A stretch of 64,000 nt of DNA from Lucinisca nassula (taxonomy: Eukaryota; Mollusca; Bivalvia; Lucinida; Lucinidae): positions 96,827,650-96,891,649 of the forward strand of contig OY757011.1 of assembly GCA_963580285.1 (NCBI GenBank), given 5' to 3'. Positions 41,402-56,117 of this stretch are shown piece by piece. Both the position numbers and the translations under genes were made by a program. The first letter of the stretch is position 1. Every line of letters starts with the position of its first letter. The notes beneath the pieces were generated by a model. That model worked only from the letters and a program-made list of their open reading frames with translations. It made no database searches and had not been told where the DNA came from.

Positions 41402-42740
41402 GGTGGCACTACAGTAAAAAAAAAACCCTTACTCACAATGTAAATTGGGGCATATTCCATGTTCTACCACATTTCAGCAAGTCTAATGCTTCCATTATGA
41501 GGCATATAATTTGACAGGCTGACCATTTACCTTCCAGAAGCAGCTAAAAAATATGGGTGCTGTGCCATATTTTGGCCTTTTTGGCAGCCAGTGTCAACAA
41601 ACCCATACCGCAGCGAATAAATCCAGGCATTTCCAGTGGCCAGTCAGCACAATTTTCTGGTTCAATTTAAATCAGCTGCATTTTACAATAGCAAATACCT
41701 ACTAATATTTCTTCTAATAAACAATTAAACTTCTCAGAAAAATAATGGCTTAGCACAAAATCCAATCAGAAGCAGCAGAATATTCAATTCTGTACTGAAA
41801 GCTCTCCCCAAAGCAATTGCAGCTTTCATAAAGACCAATTATTTACTGTAGTGCAACCTATACCAAACCTATCTAATTATATAGTCATGCATAATTAATG
41901 TTCAGTGACAAAGAATCTTTAAACTTTGCGAAAAAGTTATTGCTTCCAGATTCTACGATGAAAGCCGGACATACCATGTTTTGTGAAAAAGCGCAAAGTT
42001 TACCTCTTTCCAGAATGGAACCCAGAAACCGGCTTGCATCAGTGCTTCTTCTCAGATGTCTTTGGAATACTTTAATCCTAAATGCACTAAATCATGTCCT
42101 ATTAGCACCCATGCTAGAAATTTTGGCTGTTCTCACACCTATACCCCCTAATTTCAGTAAAAATTGGCATTTTGAGGATATTTTGGGGACAAAACTTTGA
42201 GAAAATGATTATAAATGCCTTAATGACATGAGAAATGGCTGAATATATCTATTCAAATCTTGTAACATGAACCCAACCAATAAGAACTTACAATGGCTGA
42301 GAAAACTCATTGCGATATTGCAGCAGGCTGTTCGGAGAGACAATTTTGAAATTTTGCATTGGCTTGAGATCCTTGCCTAATGCCAAGTAACCTCAGTGTT
42401 ATATTCAATATGGAGTATTTTCTTTTTCTTGTGTTCCTGTTTATACTTATACTTCAAGTCTGCTTTCAAAACAGACCAATGACAACTGATTTACATGGCT
42501 TTGAAGTACCCCCCCCCCCCCCTCCCTCCAATTACATGGAACAGAAGCAAAAACTAATAAAATACACCCAGTTAGTCCTTCACTAGCACTAAACTTACAA
42601 TTTGTACAGTTTCTGTGACAAAATACATGCCAGGAAGATCCAGTTTAAGATACAGAATTGGAGGGAACCTATTATTTGTGAAAATATTATGTAATGAATG
42701 AAAACATTAGAGAGGAGCTGATTTTTCTACTTTCGGTTTA
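41402..42740 (+). repeat. Satellite unit 8
   Basis: Private 3-bp deletion: 'gctgtgccatatttt' instead of 'gctgtgcggcatatttt'. Poly-C 14. Confidence 0.95.
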
Positions 42741-44079
42741 GGTGGCACTACAGTAAAAAAAAACCCTTACTCACAATGTAAATTGGGGCATATTCCATGT
42801 TCTACCACATTTCAGCAAGTCTAATGCTTCCATTATGAGGCATATAATTTGACAGGCTGACCATTTACCTTCCAGAAGCAGCTAAAAAATATGGGTGCTG
42901 TGCGGCATATTTTGGCCTTTTTGGCAGCCAGTGTCAACAAACCCATACCGCAGCGAATAAATCCAGGCATTTCCAGTGGCCAGTCAGCACAATTTTCTGG
43001 TTCAATTTAAATCAGCTGCATTTTACAATAGCAAATACCTACTAATATTTCTTCTAATAAACAATTAAACTTCTCAGAAAAATAATGGCTTAGCACAAAA
43101 TCCAATCAGAAGCAGCAGAATATTCAATTCTGTACTGAAAGCTCTCCCCAAAGCAATTGCAGCTTTCATAAAGACCAATTATTTACTGTAGTGCAACCTA
43201 TACCAAACCTATCTAATTATATAGTCATGCATAATTAATGTTCAGTGACAAAGAATCTTTAAACTTTGCGAAAAAGTTATTGCTTCCAGATTCTACGATG
43301 AAAGCCGGACATACCATGTTTTGTGAAAAAGCGCAAAGTTTACCTCTTTCCAGAATGGAACCCAGAAACCGGCTTGCATCAGTGCTTCTTCTCAGATGTC
43401 TTTGGAAAACTTTAATCCTAAATGCACTAAATCATGTCCTATTAGCACCCATGCTAGAAATTTTGGCTGTTCTCACACCTATACCCCCTAATTTCAGTAA
43501 AAATTGGCATTTTGAGGATATTTTGGGGACAAAACTTTGAGAAAATTATTATAAATGCCTTAATGACATGAGAAATGGCTGAATATATCTATTCAAATCT
43601 TGTAACATGAACCCAACCAATAAGAACTTACAATGGCTGAGAAAACTCATTGCGATATTGCAGCAGGCTGTTCGGAGAGACAATTTTGAAATTTTGCATT
43701 GGCTTGAGATCCTTGCCTAATGCCAAGTAACCTCAGTGTTATATTCAATATGGAGTATTTTCTTTTTCCTGTGTTCCTGTTTATACTTATACTTCAAGTC
43801 TGCTTTCAAAACAGACCAATGACAACTGATTTACATGGCTTTGAAGTACCCCCCCCCCCCCTCCCTCCAATTACATGGAACAGAAGCAAAAACTAATAAA
43901 ATACACCCAGTTAGTCCTTCACTAGCACTAAACTTACAATTTGTACAGTTTCTGTGACAAAATACATGCCAGGAAGATCCAGTTTAAGATACAGAATTGG
44001 AGGGAACCTATTATTTGTGAAAATATTATGTAATGAATGAAAACATTAGAGAGGAGCTGATTTTTCTACTTTCGGTTTA
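42741..44079 (+). repeat. Satellite unit 9
   Basis: Shares three variants with unit 5 ('ctttggaaaac', 'tctttttcctgtg', 'gaaaattattataa'). Poly-C 13. Confidence 0.95.
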
Positions 44080-45416
44080 GGTGGCACTACAGTAAAAAAA
44101 AAACCTTACTCACAATGTAAATTGGGGCATATTCCATGTTCTACCACATTTCAGCAAGTCTAATGCTTCCATTATGAGGCATATAATTTGACAGGCTGAC
44201 CATTTACCTTCCAGAAGCAGCTAAAAAATATGGGTGCTGTGCGGCATATTTTGGCCTTTTTGGCAGCCAGTGTCAACAAACCCATACCGCAGCGAATAAA
44301 TCCAGGCATTTCCAGTGGCCAGTCAACACAATTTTCTGGTTCAATTTAAATCAGCTGCATTTTACAATAGCAAATACCTACTAATATTTCTTCTAATAAA
44401 CAATTAAACTTCTCAGAAAAATAATGGCTTAGCACAAAATCCAATCAGAAGCAGCAGAATATTCAATTCTGTACTGAAAGCTCTCCCCAAAGCAATTGCA
44501 GCTTTCATAAAGACCAATTATTTACTGTAGTGCAACCTATACCAAACCTATCTAATTATATAGTCATGCATAATTAATGTTCAGTGACAAAGAATCTTTA
44601 AACTTTGCGAAAAAGTTATTGCTTCCAGATTCTACGATGAAAGCCGGACATACCATGTTTTGTGAAAAAGCGCAAAGTTTACCTCTTTCCAGAATGGAAC
44701 CCAGAAACCGGCTTGCATCAGTGCTTCTTCTCAGATGTCTTTGGAATACTTTAATCCTAAATGCACTAAATCATGTCCTATTAGCACCCATGCTAGAAAT
44801 TTTGGCTGTTCTCACACCTATACCCCCTAATTTCAGTAAAAATTGGCATTTTGAGGATATTTTGGGGACAAAACTTTGAGAAAATGATTATAAATGCCTT
44901 AATGACATGAGAAATGGCTGAATATATCTATTCAAATCTTGTAACATGAACCCAACCAATAAGAACTTACAATGGCTGAGAAAACTCATTGCGATATTGC
45001 AGCAGGCTGTTCGGAGAGACAATTTTGAAATTTTGCATTGGCTTGAGATCCTTGCCTAATGCCAAGTAACCTCAGTGTTATATTCAATATGGAGTATTTT
45101 CTTTTTCTTGTGTTCCTGTTTATACTTATACTTCAAGTCTGCTTTCAAAACAGACCAATGACAACTGATTTACATGGCTTTGAAGTACCCCCCCCCCCTC
45201 CCTCCAATTACATGGAACAGAAGCAAAAACTAATAAAATACACCCAGTTAGTCCTTCACTAGCACTAAACTTACAATTTGTACAGTTTCTGTGACAAAAT
45301 ACATGCCAGGAAGATCCAGTTTAAGATACAGAATTGGAGGGAACCTATTATTTGTGAAAATATTATGTAATGAATGAAAACATTAGAGAGGAGCTGATTT
45401 TTCTACTTTCGGTTTA
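44080..45416 (+). repeat. Satellite unit 10
   Basis: Shares 'ccagtcaacacaat' with unit 6. Poly-C 11. Confidence 0.95.
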
Positions 45417-46752
45417 GGTGGCACTACAGTAAAAAAAAACCCTTACTCACAATGTAAATTGGGGCATATTCCATGTTCTACCACATTTCAGCAAGTCTAA
45501 TGCTTCCATTATGAGGCATATAATTTGACAGGCTGACCATTTACCTTCCAGAAGCAGCTAAAAAATATGGGTGCTGTGCGGCATATTTTGGCCTTTTTGG
45601 CAGCCAGTGTCAACAAACCCATACCGCAGCGAATAAATCCAGGCATTTCCAGTGGCCAGTCAGCACAATTTTCTGGTTCAATTTAAATCAGCTGCATTTT
45701 ACAATAGCAAATACCTACTAATATTTCTTCTAATAAACAATTAAACTTCTCAGAAAAATAATGGCTTAGCACAAAATCCAATCAGAAGCAGCAGAATATT
45801 CAATTCTGTACTGAAAGCTCTCCCCAAAGCAATTGCAGCTTTCATAAAGACCAATTATTTACTGTAGTGCAACCTATACCAAACCTATCTAATTATATAG
45901 TCATGCATAATTAATGTTCAGTGACAAAGAATCTTTAAACTTTGCGAAAAAGTTATTGCTTCCAGATTCTACGATGAAAGCCGGACATACCATGTTTTGT
46001 GAAAAAGCGCAAAGTTTACCTCTTTCCAGAATGGAACCCAGAAACCGGCTTGCATCAGTGCTTCTTCTCAGATGTCTTTGGAATACTTTAATCCTAAATG
46101 CACTAAATCATGTCCTATTAGCACCCATGCTAGAAATTTTGGCTGTTCTCACACCTATACCCCCTAATTTCAGTAAAAATTGGCATTTTGAGGATATTTT
46201 GGGGACAAAACTTTGAGAAAATGATTATAAATGCCTTAATGACATGAGAAATGGCTGAATATATCTATTCAAATCTTGTAACATGAACCCAACCAATAAG
46301 AACTTACAATGGCTGAGAAAACTCATTGCGATATTGCAGCAGGCTGTTCGGAGAGACAATTTTGAAATTTTGCATTGGCTTGAGATCCTTGCCTAATGCC
46401 AAGTAACCTCAGTGTTATATTCAATATGGAGTATTTTCTTTTTCTTGTGTTCCTGTTTATACTTATACTTCAAGTCTGCTTTCAAAACAGACCAATGACA
46501 ACTGATTTACATGGCTTTGAAGTACCCCCCCCCCTCCCTCCAATTACATGGAACAGAAGCAAAAACTAATAAAATACACCCAGTTAGTCCTTCACTAGCA
46601 CTAAACTTACAATTTGTACAGTTTCTGTGACAAAATACATGCCAGGAAGATCCAGTTTAAGATACAGAATTGGAGGGAACCTATTATTTGTGAAAATATT
46701 ATGTAATGAATGAAAACATTAGAGAGGAGCTGATTTTTCTACTTTCGGTTTA
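45417..46752 (+). repeat. Satellite unit 11
   Basis: Near consensus; poly-C 10. Confidence 0.95.
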
Positions 46753-48090
46753 GGTGGCACTACAGTAAAAAAAAAACCCTTACTCACAATGTAAATTGGG
46801 GCATATTCCATGTTCTACCACATTTCAGCAAGTCTAATGCTTCCATTATGAGGCATATAATTTGACAGGCTGACCATTTACCTTCCAGAAGCAGCTAAAA
46901 AATATGGGTGCTGTGCGGCATATTTTGGCCTTTTTGGCAGCCAGTGTCAACAAACCCATACCGCAGCGAATAAATCCAGGCATTTCCAGTGGCCAGTCAG
47001 CACAATTTTCTGGTTCAATTTAAATCAGCTGCATTTTACAATAGCAAATACCTACTAATATTTCTTCTAATAAACAATTAAACTTCTCAGAAAAATAATG
47101 GCTTAGCACAAAATCCAATCAGAAGCAGCAGAATATTCAATTCTGTACTGAAAGCTCTCCCCAAAGCAATTGCAGCTTTCATAAAGACCAATTATTTACT
47201 GTAGTGCAACCTATACCAAACCTATCTAATTATATAGTCATGCATAATTAATGTTCAGTGACAAAGAATCTTTAAACTTTGCGAAAAAGTTATTGCTTCC
47301 AGATTCTACGATGAAAGCCGGACATACCATGTTTTGTGAAAAAGCGCAAAGTTTACCTCTTTCCAGAATGGAACCCAGAAACCGGCTTGCATCAGTGCTT
47401 CTTCTCAGATGTCTTTGGAATACTTTAATCCTAAATGCACTAAATCATGTCCTATTAGCACCCATGCTAGAAATTTTGGCTGTTCTCACACCTATACCCC
47501 CTAATTTCAGTAAAAAATGGCATTTTGAGGATATTTTGGGGACAAAACTTTGAGAAAATGATTATAAATGCCTTAATGACATGAGAAATGGCTGAATATA
47601 TCTATTCAAATCTTGTAACATGAACCCAACCAATAAGAACTTACAATGGCTGAGAAAACTCATTGCGATATTGCAGCAGGCTGTTCGGAGAGACAATTTT
47701 GAAATTTTGCATTGGCTTGAGATCCTTGCCTAATGCCAAGTAACCTCAGTGTTATATTCAATATGGAGTATTTTCTTTTTCTTGTGTTCCTGTTTATACT
47801 TATACTTCAAGTCTGCTTTCAAAACAGACCAATGACAACTGATTTACATGGCTTTGAAGTACCCCCCCCCCCTCCCTCCAATTACATGGAACAGAAGCAA
47901 AAACTAATAAAATACACCCAGTTAGTCCTTCACTAGCACTAAACTTACAATTTGTACAGTTTCTGTGACAAAATACATGCCAGGAAGATCCAGTTTAAGA
48001 TACAGAATTGGAGGGAACCTATTATTTGTGAAAATATTATGTAATGAATGAAAACATTAGAGAGGAGCTGATTTTTCTACTTTCGGTTTA
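46753..48090 (+). repeat. Satellite unit 12
   Basis: Has 'cagtaaaaaatggcat' (Asn-to-Lys), otherwise seen only in unit 4. Poly-C 11. Confidence 0.95.
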
Positions 48091-49427
48091 GGTGGCACTA
48101 CAGTAAAAAAAAACCCTTACTCACAATGTAAATTGGGGCATATTCCATGTTCTACCACATTTCAGCAAGTCTAATGCTTCCATTATGAGGCATATAATTT
48201 GACAGGCTGACCATTTACCTTCCAGAAGCAGCTAAAAAATATGGGTGCTGTGCGGCATATTTTGGCCTTTTTGGCAGCCAGTGTCAACAAACCCATACCG
48301 CAGCGAATAAATCCAGGCATTTCCAGTGGCCAGTCAGCACAATTTTCTGGTTCAATTTAAATCAGCTGCATTTTACAATAGCAAATACCTACTAATATTT
48401 CTTCTAATAAACAATTAAACTTCTCAGAAAAATAATGGCTTAGCACAAAATCCAATCAGAAGCAGCAGAATATTCAATTCTGTACTGAAAGCTCTCCCCA
48501 AAGCAATTGCAGCTTTCATAAAGACCAATTATTTACTGTAGTGCAACCTATACCAAACCTATCTAATTATATAGTCATGCATAATTAATGTTCAGTGACA
48601 AAGAATCTTTAAACTTTGCGAAAAAGTTATTGCTTCCAGATTCTACGATGAAAGCCGGACATACCATGTTTTGTGAAAAAGCGCAAAGTTTACCTCTTTC
48701 CAGAATGGAACCCAGAAACCGGCTTGCATCAGTGCTTCTTCTCAGATGTCTTTGGAATACTTTAATCCTAAATGCACTAAATCATGTCCTATTAGCACCC
48801 ATGCTAGAAATTTTGGCTGTTCTCACACCTATACCCCCTAATTTCAGTAAAAATTGGCATTTTGAGGATATTTTGGGGACAAAACTTTGAGAAAATGATT
48901 ATAAATGCCTTAATGACATGAGAAATGGCTGAATATATCTATTCAAATCTTGTAACATGAACCCAACCAATAAGAACTTACAATGGCTGAGAAAACTCAT
49001 TGCGATATTGCAGCAGGCTGTTCGGAGAGACAATTTTGAAATTTTGCATTGGCTTGAGATCCTTGCCTAATGCCAAGTAACCTCAGTGTTATATTCAATA
49101 TGGAGTATTTTCTTTTTCTTGTGTTCCTGTTTATACTTATACTTCAAGTCTGCTTTCAAAACAGACCAATGACAACTGATTTACATGGCTTTGAAGTACC
49201 CCCCCCCCCTCCCTCCAATTACATGGAACAGAAGCAAAAACTAATAAAATACACCCAGTTAGTCCTTCACTAGCACTAAACTTACAATTTGTACAGTTTC
49301 TGTGACAAAATACATGCCAGGAAGATCCAGTTTAAGATACAGAATTGGAGGGAACCTATTATTTGTGAAAATATTATGTAATGAATGAAAACATTAGAGA
49401 GGAGCTGATTTTTCTACTTTCGGTTTA
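48091..49427 (+). repeat. Satellite unit 13
   Basis: Near consensus; poly-C 11. Confidence 0.95.
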
Positions 49428-50766
49428 GGTGGCACTACAGTAAAAAAAAACCCTTACTCACAATGTAAATTGGGGCATATTCCATGTTCTACCACATTTC
49501 AGCAAGTCTAATGCTTCCATTATGAGGCATATAATTTGACAGGCTGACCATTTACCTTCCAGAAGCAGCTAAAAAATATGGGTGCTGTGCGGCATATTTT
49601 GGCCTTTTTGGCAGCCAGTGTCAACAAACCCATACCGCAGCGAATAAATCCAGGCATTTCCAGTGGCCAGTCAGCACAATTTTCTGGTTCAATTTAAATC
49701 AGCTGCATTTTACAATAGCAAATACCTACTAATATTTCTTCTAATAAACAATTAAACTTCTCAGAAAAATAATGGCTTAGCACAAAATCCAATCAGAAGC
49801 AGCAGAATATTCAATTCTGTACTGAAAGCTCTCCCCAAAGCAATTGCAGCTTTCATAAAGACCAATTATTTACTGTAGTGCAACCTATACCAAACCTATC
49901 TAATTATATAGTCATGCATAATTAATGTTCAGTGACAAAGAATCTTTAAACTTTGCGAAAAAGTTATTGCTTCCAGATTCTACGATGAAAGCCGGACATA
50001 CCATGTTTTGTGAAAAAGCGCAAAGTTTACCTCTTTCCAGAATGGAACCCAGAAACCGGCTTGCATCAGTGCTTCTTCTCAGATGTCTTTGGAATACTTT
50101 AATCCTAAATGCACTAAATCATGTCCTATTAGCACCCATGCTAGAAATTTTGGCTGTTCTCACACCTATACCCCCTAATTTCAGTAAAAATTGGCATTTT
50201 GAGGATATTTTGGGGACAAAACTTTGAGAAAATGATTATAAATGCCTTAATGACATGAGAAATGGCTGAATATATCTATTCAAATCTTGTAACATGAACC
50301 CAACCAATAAGAACTTACAATGGCTGAGAAAACTCATTGCGATATTGCAGCAGGCTGTTCGGAGAGACAATTTTGAAATTTTGCATTGGCTTGAGATCCT
50401 TGCCTAATGCCAAGTAACCTCAGTGTTATATTCAATATGGAGTATTTTCTTTTTCTTGTGTTCCTGTTTATACTTATACTTCAAGTCTGCTTTCAAAACA
50501 GACCAATGACAACTGATTTACATGGCTTTGAAGTACCCCCCCCCCCCCTCCCTCCAATTACATGGAACAGAAGCAAAAACTAATAAAATACACCCAGTTA
50601 GTCCTTCACTAGCACTAAACTTACAATTTGTACAGTTTCTGTGACAAAATACATGCCAGGAAGATCCAGTTTAAGATACAGAATTGGAGGGAACCTATTA
50701 TTTGTGAAAATATTATGTAATGAATGAAAACATTAGAGAGGAGCTGATTTTTCTACTTTCGGTTTA
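49428..50766 (+). repeat. Satellite unit 14
   Basis: Near consensus; poly-C 13. Confidence 0.95.
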
Positions 50767-52102
50767 GGTGGCACTACAGTAAAAAAAAACCCTTACTCAC
50801 AATGTAAATTGGGGCATATTCCATGTTCTACCACATTTCAGCAAGTCTAATGCTTCCATTATGAGGCATATAATTTGACAGGCTGACCATTTACCTTCCA
50901 GAAGCAGCTAAAAAATATGGGTGCTGTGCGGCATATTTTGGCCTTTTTGGCAGCCAGTGTCAACAAACCCATACCGCAGCGAATAAATCCAGGCATTTCC
51001 AGTGGCCAGTCAGCACAATTTTCTGGTTCAATTTAAATCAGCTGCATTTTACAATAGCAAATACCTACTAATATTTCTTCTAATAAACAATTAAACTTCT
51101 CAGAAAAATAATGGCTTAGCACAAAATCCAATCAGAAGCAGCAGAATATTCAATTCTGTACTGAAAGCTCTCCCCAAAGCAATTGCAGCTTTCATAAAGA
51201 CCAATTATTTACTGTAGTGCAACCTATACCAAACCTATCTAATTATATAGTCATGCATAATTAATGTTCAGTGACAAAGAATCTTTAAACTTTGCGAAAA
51301 AGTTATTGCTTCCAGATTCTACGATGAAAGCCGGACATACCATGTTTTGTGAAAAAGCGCAAAGTTTACCTCTTTCCAGAATGGAACCCAGAAACCGGCT
51401 TGCATCAGTGCTTCTTCTCAGATGTCTTTGGAATACTTTAATCCTAAATGCACTAAATCATGTCCTATTAGCACCCATGCTAGAAATTTTGGCTGTTCTC
51501 ACACCTATACCCCCTAATTTCAGTAAAAATTGGCATTTTGAGGATATTTTGGGGACAAAACTTTGAGAAAATGATTATAAATGCCTTAATGACATGAGAA
51601 ATGGCTGAATATATCTATTCAAATCTTGTAACATGAACCCAACCAATAAGAACTTACAATGGCTGAGAAAACACATTGCGATATTGCAGCAGGCTGTTCG
51701 GAGAGACAATTTTGAAATTTTGCATTGGCTTGAGATCCTTGCCTAATGCCAAGTAACCTCAGTGTTATATTCAATATGGAGTATTTTCTTTTTCTTGTGT
51801 TCCTGTTTATACTTATACTTCAAGTCTGCTTTCAAAACAGACCAATGACAACTGATTTACATGGCTTTGAAGTACCCCCCCCCCTCCCTCCAATTACATG
51901 GAACAGAAGCAAAAACTAATAAAATACACCCAGTTAGTCCTTCACTAGCACTAAACTTACAATTTGTACAGTTTCTGTGACAAAATACATGCCAGGAAGA
52001 TCCAGTTTAAGATACAGAATTGGAGGGAACCTATTATTTGTGAAAATATTATGTAATGAATGAAAACATTAGAGAGGAGCTGATTTTTCTACTTTCGGTT
52101 TA
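50767..52102 (+). repeat. Satellite unit 15
   Basis: Private 'gaaaacacattgcg' (others 'gaaaactcattgcg'). Poly-C 10. Confidence 0.95.
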
Positions 52103-53441
52103 GGTGGCACTACAGTAAAAAAAAAACCCTTACTCACAATGTAAATTGGGGCATATTCCATGTTCTACCACATTTCAGCAAGTCTAATGCTTCCATTATG
52201 AGGCATATAATTTGACAGGCTGACCATTTACCTTCCAGAAGCAGCTAAAAAATATGGGTGCTGTGCGGCATATTTTGGCCTTTTTGGCAGCCAGTGTCAA
52301 CAAACCCATACCGCAGCGAATAAATCCAGGCATTTCCAGTGGCCAGTCAGCACAATTTTCTGGTTCAATTTAAATCAGCTGCATTTTACAATAGCAAATA
52401 CCTACTAATATTTCTTCTAATAAACAATTAAACTTCTCAGAAAAATAATGGCTTAGCACAAAATCCAATCAGAAGCAGCAGAATATTCAATTCTGTACTG
52501 AAAGCTCTCCCCAAAGCAATTGCAGCTTTCATAAAGACCAATTATTTACTGTAGTGCAACCTATACCAAACCTATCTAATTATATAGTCATGCATAATTA
52601 ATGTTCAGTGACAAAGAATCTTTAAACTTTGCGAAAAAGTTATTGCTTCCAGATTCTACGATGAAAGCCGGACATACCATGTTTTGTGAAAAAGCGCAAA
52701 GTTTACCTCTTTCCAGAATGGAACCCAGAAACCGGCTTGCATCAGTGCTTCTTCTCAGATGTCTTTGGAATACTTTAATCCTAAATGCACTAAATCATGT
52801 CCTATTAGCACCCATGCTAGAAATTTTGGCTGTTCTCACACCTATACCCCCTAATTTCAGTAAAAATTGGCATTTTGAGGATATTTTGGGGACAAAACTT
52901 TGAGAAAATGATTATAAATGCCTTAATGACATGAGAAATGGCTGAATATATCTATTCAAATCTTGTAACATGAACCCAACCAATAAGAACTTACAATGGC
53001 TGAGAAAACTCATTGCGATATTGCAGCAGGCTGTTCGGAGAGACAATTTTGAAATTTTGCATTGGCTTGAGATCCTTGCCTAATGCCAAGTAACCTCAGT
53101 GTTATATTCAATATGGAGTATTTTCTTTTTCTTGTGTTCCTGTTTATACTTATACTTCAAGTCTGCTTTCAAAACAGACCAATGACAACTGATTTACATG
53201 GCTTTGAAGTACCCCCCCCCCCCTCCCTCCAATTACATGGAACAGAAGCAAAAACTAATAAAATACACCCAGTTAGTCCTTCACTAGCACTAAACTTACA
53301 ATTTGTACAGTTTCTGTGACAAAATACATGCCAGGAAGATCCAGTTTAAGATACAGAATTGGAGGGAACCTATTATTTGTGAAAATATTATGTAATGAAT
53401 GAAAACATTAGAGAGGAGCTGATTTTTCTACTTTCGGTTTA
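52103..53441 (+). repeat. Satellite unit 16
   Basis: Near consensus; poly-C 12. Confidence 0.95.
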
Positions 53442-54782
53442 GGTGGCACTACAGTAAAAAAAAACCCTTACTCACAATGTAAATTGGGGCATATTCCATG
53501 TTCTACCACATTTCAGCAAGTCTAATGCTTCCATTATGAGGCATATAATTTGACAGGCTGACCATTTACCTTCCAGAAGCAGCTAAAAAATATGGGTGCT
53601 GTGCGGCATATTTTGGCCTTTTTGGCAGCCAGTGTCAACAAACCCATACCGCAGTGAATAAATCCAGGCATTTCCAGTGGCCAGTCAGCACAATTTTCTG
53701 GTTCAATTTAAATCAGCTGCATTTTACAATAGCAAATACCTACTAATATTTCTTCTAATAAACAATTAAACTTCTCAGAAAAATAATGGCTTAGCACAAA
53801 ATCCAATCAGAAGCAGCAGAATATTCAATTCTGTACTGAAAGCTCTCCCCAAAGCAATTGCAGCTTTCATAAAGACCAATTATTTACTGTAGTGCAACCT
53901 ATACCAAACCTATCTAATTATATAGTCATGCATAATTAATGTTCAGTGACAAAGAATCTTTAAACTTTGCGAAAAAGTTATTGCTTCCAGATTCTACGAT
54001 GAAAGCCGGACATACCATGTTTTGTGAAAAAGCGCAAAGTTTACCTCTTTCCAGAATGGAACCCAGAAACCGGCTTGCATCAGTGCTTCTTCTCAGATGT
54101 CTTTGGAATACTTTAATCCTAAATGCACTAAATCATGTCCTATTAGCACCCATGCTAGAAATTTTGGCTGTTCTCACACCTATACCCCCTAATTTCAGTA
54201 AAAATTGGCATTTTGAGGATATTTTGGGGACAAAACTTTGAGAAAATGATTATAAATGCCTTAATGACATGAGAAATGGCTGAATATATCTATTCAAATC
54301 TTGTAACATGAACCCAACCAATAAGAACTTACAATGGCTGAGAAAACTCATTGCGATATTGCAGCAGGCTGTTCGGAGAGACAATTTTGAAATTTTGCAT
54401 TGGCTTGAGATCCTTGCCTAATGCCAAGTAACCTCAGTGTTATATTCAATATGGAGTATTTTCTTTTTCTTGTGTTCCTGTTTATACTTATACTTCAAGT
54501 CTGCTTTCAAAACAGACCAATGACAACTGATTTACATGGCTTTGAAGTACCCCCCCCCCCCCCCTCCCTCCAATTACATGGAACAGAAGCAAAAACTAAT
54601 AAAATACACCCAGTTAGTCCTTCACTAGCACTAAACTTACAATTTGTACAGTTTCTGTGACAAAATACATGCCAGGAAGATCCAGTTTAAGATACAGAAT
54701 TGGAGGGAACCTATTATTTGTGAAAATATTATGTAATGAATGAAAACATTAGAGAGGAGCTGATTTTTCTACTTTCGGTTTA
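53442..54782 (+). repeat. Satellite unit 17
   Basis: Private 'accgcagtgaataa' (others 'gcagcgaataa'). Longest poly-C, 15. Confidence 0.95.
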
Positions 54783-56117
54783 GGTGGCACTACAGTAAAA
54801 AAAAAACCCCTTACTCACAATGTAAATTGGGGCATATTCCATGTTCTACCACATTTCAGCAAGTCTAATGCTTCCATTATGAGGCATATAATTTGACAGG
54901 CTGACCATTTACCTTCCAGAAGCAGCTAAAAAATATGGGTGCTGTGCGGCATATTTTGGCCTTTTTGGCAGCCAGTGTCAACAAACCCATACCGCAGCGA
55001 ATAAATCCAGGCATTTCCAGTGGCCAGTCAGCACAATTTTCTGGTTCAATTTAAATCAGCTGCATTTTACAATAGCAAATACCTACTAATATTTCTTCTA
55101 ATAAACAATTAAACTTCTCAGAAAAATAATGGCTTAGCACAAAATCCAATCAGAAGCAGCAGAATATTCAATTCTGTACTGAAAGCTCTCCCCAAAGCAA
55201 TTGCAGCTTTCATAAAGACCAATTATTTACTGTAGTGCAACCTATACCAAACCTATCTAATTATATAGTCATGCATAATTAATGTTCAGTGACAAAGAAT
55301 CTTTAAACTTTGCGAAAAAGTTATTGCTTCCAGATTCTACGATGAAAGCCGGACATACCATGTTTTGTGAAAAAGCGCAAAGTTTACCTCTTTCCAGAAT
55401 GGAACCCAGAAACCGGCTTGCATCAGTGCTTCTTCTCAGATGTCTTTGGAATACTTTAATCCTAAATGCACTAAATCATGTCCTATTAGCACCCATGCTA
55501 GAAATTTTGGCTGTTCTCACACCTATACCCCCTAATTTCAGTAAAAATTGGCATTTTGAGGATATTTTGGGGACAAAACTTTGAGAAAATGATTATAAAT
55601 GCCTTAATGACATGAGAAATGGCTGAATATATCTATTCAAATCTTGTAACATTAACCCAACCAATAAGAACTTACAATGGCTGAGAAAACTCATTGCGAT
55701 ATTGCAGCAGGCTGTTCGGAGAGACAATTTTGAAATTTTGCATTGGCTTGAGATCCTTGCCTAATGCCAAGTAACCTCAGTGTTATATTCAATATGGAGT
55801 ATTTTCTTTTTCTTGTGTTCCTGTTTATACTTATACTTCAAGTCTGCTTTCAAAACAGACCAATGACAACTGATTTACATGGCTTTGAAGTACCCCCCCT
55901 CCCTCCAATTACATGGAACAGAAGCAAAAACTAATAAAATAGACCCAGTTAGTCCTTCACTAGCACTAAACTTACAATTTGTACAGTTTCTGTGACAAAA
56001 TACATGCCAGGAAGATCCAGTTTAAGATACAGAATTGGAGGGAACCTATTATTTGTGAAAATATTATGTAATGAATGAAAACATTAGAGAGGAGCTGATT
56101 TTTCTACTTTCGGTTTA
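54783..56117 (+). repeat. Satellite unit 18
   Basis: Private 'taacattaaccc' and 'aaaatagaccc'. Shortest poly-C, 7, and an extra C after the poly-A tract. Confidence 0.95.

Noticed and set aside
37389..45416. Regular four-unit higher-order repeat
   Set aside because: Only the segment at units 5-6 and 9-10 matches; units 7, 8 and 11, 12 do not share private changes, and no further period is visible to unit 24.
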